From: Thiothrix sp.
Lineage (GTDB): Bacteria > Pseudomonadota > Gammaproteobacteria > Thiotrichales > Thiotrichaceae
Length of the DNA stretch: 64,000 nucleotides
Assembly: GCA_008015155.1 (NCBI GenBank)
Contig: SSFA01000017.1
Coordinates: 186,001 to 250,000 of the forward strand
Reading direction: 5' to 3'
Made by a program: the position numbers and the translations under genes. Below the pieces are notes generated by a model. The model searched no databases and had not been told where the DNA came from. It saw nothing but the letters and a program-made list of their open reading frames with translations. The first letter of the stretch is position 1. Each line of letters starts with the position of its first letter. Positions 61,965 to 64,000 of the stretch are shown here, piece by piece.

Positions 61965-63217
61965 TGCCAGAAATTCGTAACTTTACACTGAACTTTGGTC
62001 CAGCTCATCCAGCTGCGCATGGTGTATTGCGTCTGGTCTTAGAGATGGATGGCGAGATGATCGTGCGAGCCGATCCTCATATTGGTCTCTTGCATCGTGG
62101 CACGGAAAAACTGGTTGAAAGCAAACCCTATAATCAAAGCATTGGTTATATGGATCGCTTAGACTATGTTTCCATGATGTGCAATGAGCACGGTTATGTT
62201 CTTGCGATTGAAAAGCTGCTAGGGATTGAAGTACCGATTCGTGCGCAATATATCCGCACAATGTTCGATGAAATCACGCGTATTCTCAATCATTTACTTT
62301 GGATTGCAGGCCACAGTCTCGATGTGGGTGCGATGACCATGTTCCTTTACGCTTTCCGTGAACGTGAAGACTTGATGGATGCCTACGAGGCGGTATCAGG
62401 AGCACGTTTACACGCAACCTACTATCGTCCCGGTGGGGTGAATCGTGATTTGCCCGATAGTATGCCGCAGTATGAAAAAACACGCTGGCGTGATGAGGCA
62501 GAGGTCAAACGGCAAAATGCGAATCGCCAAGGTAGCTTGCTTGATTTCCTAGAGGATTTCACGAATCGCTTTCCAGGAAAAGTCGATGAATATGAAACGC
62601 TACTGACTGATAACCGGATTTGGAAACAGCGCTTAGTTGGTGTCGGGGTGGTTTCTCCAGAGCGGGCTTTGCAAATGGGTTTCACAGGCCCTATGCTGCG
62701 CGGGTCAGGTTTTGCCTGGGATTTGCGTAAGAAACAACCTTATGCAGCTTATTCACAAATCGATTTTGACATTCCTGTCGGTACTAATGGCGATTCGTAT
62801 GATCGCTATTTAGTACGGATTGAGGAGATGCGCCAATCCAATCGAATTATTAAGCAATGTATTGATTGGTTGCGCCATCATCAAGGGCCAGTGCGCTCAG
62901 ATAATCATAAAGTCACTCCTCCTAAGCGTGCGGATATGAAGCATGATATGGAAGCACTCATTCATCATTTTAAACTCATGACTGAAGGCTATTGTTTGCC
63001 GGAAGGTGAGGCTTATGCAGCGATTGAGCATCCTAAGGGTGAATTTGCTTGCTATTTAATTTCAGATGGTGCGAATAAGCCCTATCGCTTAAAGATCCGT
63101 GCACCCGGTTTTGCGCATTTGTCCGGAATGAATGAAATGGCGCGTGGACATATGTTGTCGGATGTTGTGGCGATTATTGGTTCCCAAGATATCGTGTTCG
63201 GGGAGGTAGACCGTTAA
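61964..63217 (+). CDS. nuoD: NADH-quinone oxidoreductase subunit D
   Basis: 417 aa, the 49-kDa subunit. [52 protein letters not shown], and C-terminal [18 protein letters not shown]. Lines the quinone site with NuoB. Confidence 0.97.
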   Translation: MPEIRNFTLNFGPAHPAAHGVLRLVLEMDGEMIVRADPHIGLLHRGTEKLVESKPYNQSIGYMDRLDYVSMMCNEHGYVLAIEKLLGIEVPIRAQYIRTMFDEITRILNHLLWIAGHSLDVGAMTMFLYAFREREDLMDAYEAVSGARLHATYYRPGGVNRDLPDSMPQYEKTRWRDEAEVKRQNANRQGSLLDFLEDFTNRFPGKVDEYETLLTDNRIWKQRLVGVGVVSPERALQMGFTGPMLRGSGFAWDLRKKQPYAAYSQIDFDIPVGTNGDSYDRYLVRIEEMRQSNRIIKQCIDWLRHHQGPVRSDNHKVTPPKRADMKHDMEALIHHFKLMTEGYCLPEGEAYAAIEHPKGEFACYLISDGANKPYRLKIRAPGFAHLSGMNEMARGHMLSDVVAIIGSQDIVFGEVDR

Positions 63218-63729
63218 TGACGGTTACAGATACTTCAGATAAAGCAGTGCTTTTATCTGCTCATGAACGAGCTGAAATTGATGCTTGGTTAGCGCGTTAT
63301 CCTGCTGATCAGCGTCAATCAGCACTATTAGGCGCTTTACGTGCAGTCATGCATGAAGATCATTATTTGTCCGTCCCGAAAATGGATGCGGTGGCTGCTT
63401 ATTTAGGTTTGCCACCCATAGCAGTGTATGAAGTGGCTAGTTTCTATTCTATGTATGAAACTGATGAACGGGCAGCAGCACGTCATAGCATTTCAGTCTG
63501 CACGAATATCTCCTGCATGTTGAACGGAGCGGATGAGATTGTGGCTCACATCGAGAACAAGCTTGGTATCCGCTTAGGTGAGTCCACGCCCGACCGCAAA
63601 TTTTATCTCAAACGTGAGGAAGAGTGTTTAGCTGCTTGCTGTGGTGCTCCCATGATGCAAGTCAATCACGTTTATTACACGGAGCTAAGCCCTGAAAAAG
63701 TGGATAGCATCCTTGATGGATTGGAGTAA
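63217..63729 (+). CDS. nuoE: NADH-quinone oxidoreductase subunit E
   Basis: 170 aa. The [2Fe-2S] ligands are CTNISC (C-x4-C) and CLAACC (C-x3-C), with [32 protein letters not shown] is a conserved helix. Its start overlaps the nuoD stop by 1 nt. Confidence 0.96.
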   Translation: MTVTDTSDKAVLLSAHERAEIDAWLARYPADQRQSALLGALRAVMHEDHYLSVPKMDAVAAYLGLPPIAVYEVASFYSMYETDERAAARHSISVCTNISCMLNGADEIVAHIENKLGIRLGESTPDRKFYLKREEECLAACCGAPMMQVNHVYYTELSPEKVDSILDGLE

Positions 63730-63731
63730 GT

Positions 63732-64000
63732 ATGGCCAATCAAGTTTGTTTTAATACGCGTCAGTTTGGTGATCAATCCCATACTTACGAAAACTATCTA
63801 AAAATTGGTGGCTACGAGGCTTGGAAAAAAATTCTTTCCAACCAAACACCACAAACTGAAGTCATTGATGAGCTAAAAAAATCTGGTTTACGGGGGCGTG
63901 GTGGTGCAGGATTCCCCACTGGAATGAAGTGGAGCTTCATGCCACGCACGATGCCAGGACAAAAGTATTTAGTGTGTAATGGCGATGAGTCTGAGCCGGG
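63732..64000 (+). CDS. nuoF: NADH-quinone oxidoreductase subunit F, 3' end cut by window
   Basis: The ATG at 63732 follows the nuoE stop by 2 bp. About 89 residues visible: [57 protein letters not shown], the NADH/FMN-site region of the 51-kDa subunit. Confidence 0.95.
   Translation, partial: MANQVCFNTRQFGDQSHTYENYLKIGGYEAWKKILSNQTPQTEVIDELKKSGLRGRGGAGFPTGMKWSFMPRTMPGQKYLVCNGDESEP

Overview
The window looks like a chromosomal stretch from a gammaproteobacterium. The nuo operon has separate nuoC and nuoD. ispG, hemL, rsmE, an E. coli-type ynjBCD/ynjF locus, sbmA and a yghZ/gpr homologue are all present. A sulfur-oxidising Thiotrichales (Thiothrix-like) host fits the gene mix, but that is an inference; no rRNA or sulfur-oxidation gene is visible to settle it. 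Only one tRNA gene (Phe, GAA) was found, and no CRISPR array.

Layout. 1-4.1 kb: a minus-strand operon of the PQQ-alcohol-dehydrogenase-associated ABC system (beta-propeller, two periplasmic binding proteins, ABC-2 permease); no ATPase is visible. 4.3-12.9 kb: terB, gpr, a radical SAM gene, a toxin-antitoxin pair beside an eroded IS5-type transposase, a redoxin, a sugar transferase, a B12-type radical SAM gene, and two MarR regulators each with a palindromic operator at its own promoter. 13-15.8 kb: small membrane proteins, an Lgt-like protein and a tetraether-synthase-like (Tes) radical SAM protein, overlapping or closely packed; a candidate lipid-modifying operon. 15.9-21 kb: an AAA+/DUF4143 ATPase, a hybrid VapBC scar, a protein carrying both halohydrin dehalogenase signatures, an RNA ligase plus HD-polynucleotide kinase repair pair, and a DUF559 endonuclease gene embedded in ~127-bp palindromic repeats.

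21-33.5 kb: two TetR units, an ABC1 kinase, a tautomerase, an N-terminal-glutamine amidase, Uma2, DUF2975/XRE, a class C beta-lactamase-fold protein, MAPEG, TPR, EVE, LtrA and a papain-like protease with four acidic C-terminal repeats. 33.5-37.5 kb: an amino-acid permease, UspA and orphan PotD operon, and a Gly/Ser/Lys repeat protein. 37.6-43.7 kb: ispG, tRNA-Phe, an Orn/Lys/Arg decarboxylase, and a purine phosphoribosyltransferase with 8-oxoguanine deaminase. 43.7-52.1 kb: a decayed gene, ynjF-D-C-B, a frameshifted TVP38-flavoprotein fusion, an FAD oxidoreductase and a DUF3047 protein. 52.2-60.1 kb: hemL, a secreted serine protease with an FHA membrane protein, rsmE, a DUF6394/potassium-channel pair and sbmA. 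60.4-64 kb: nuoABCDE and the start of nuoF.

Most ORF-track entries on the opposite strand of these genes are shadows and are left out. Start codons were moved where a Shine-Dalgarno sequence, operator position or family alignment pointed to a different codon from the longest ORF. Family names come from recognising motifs and remembered homologues; no search was run.
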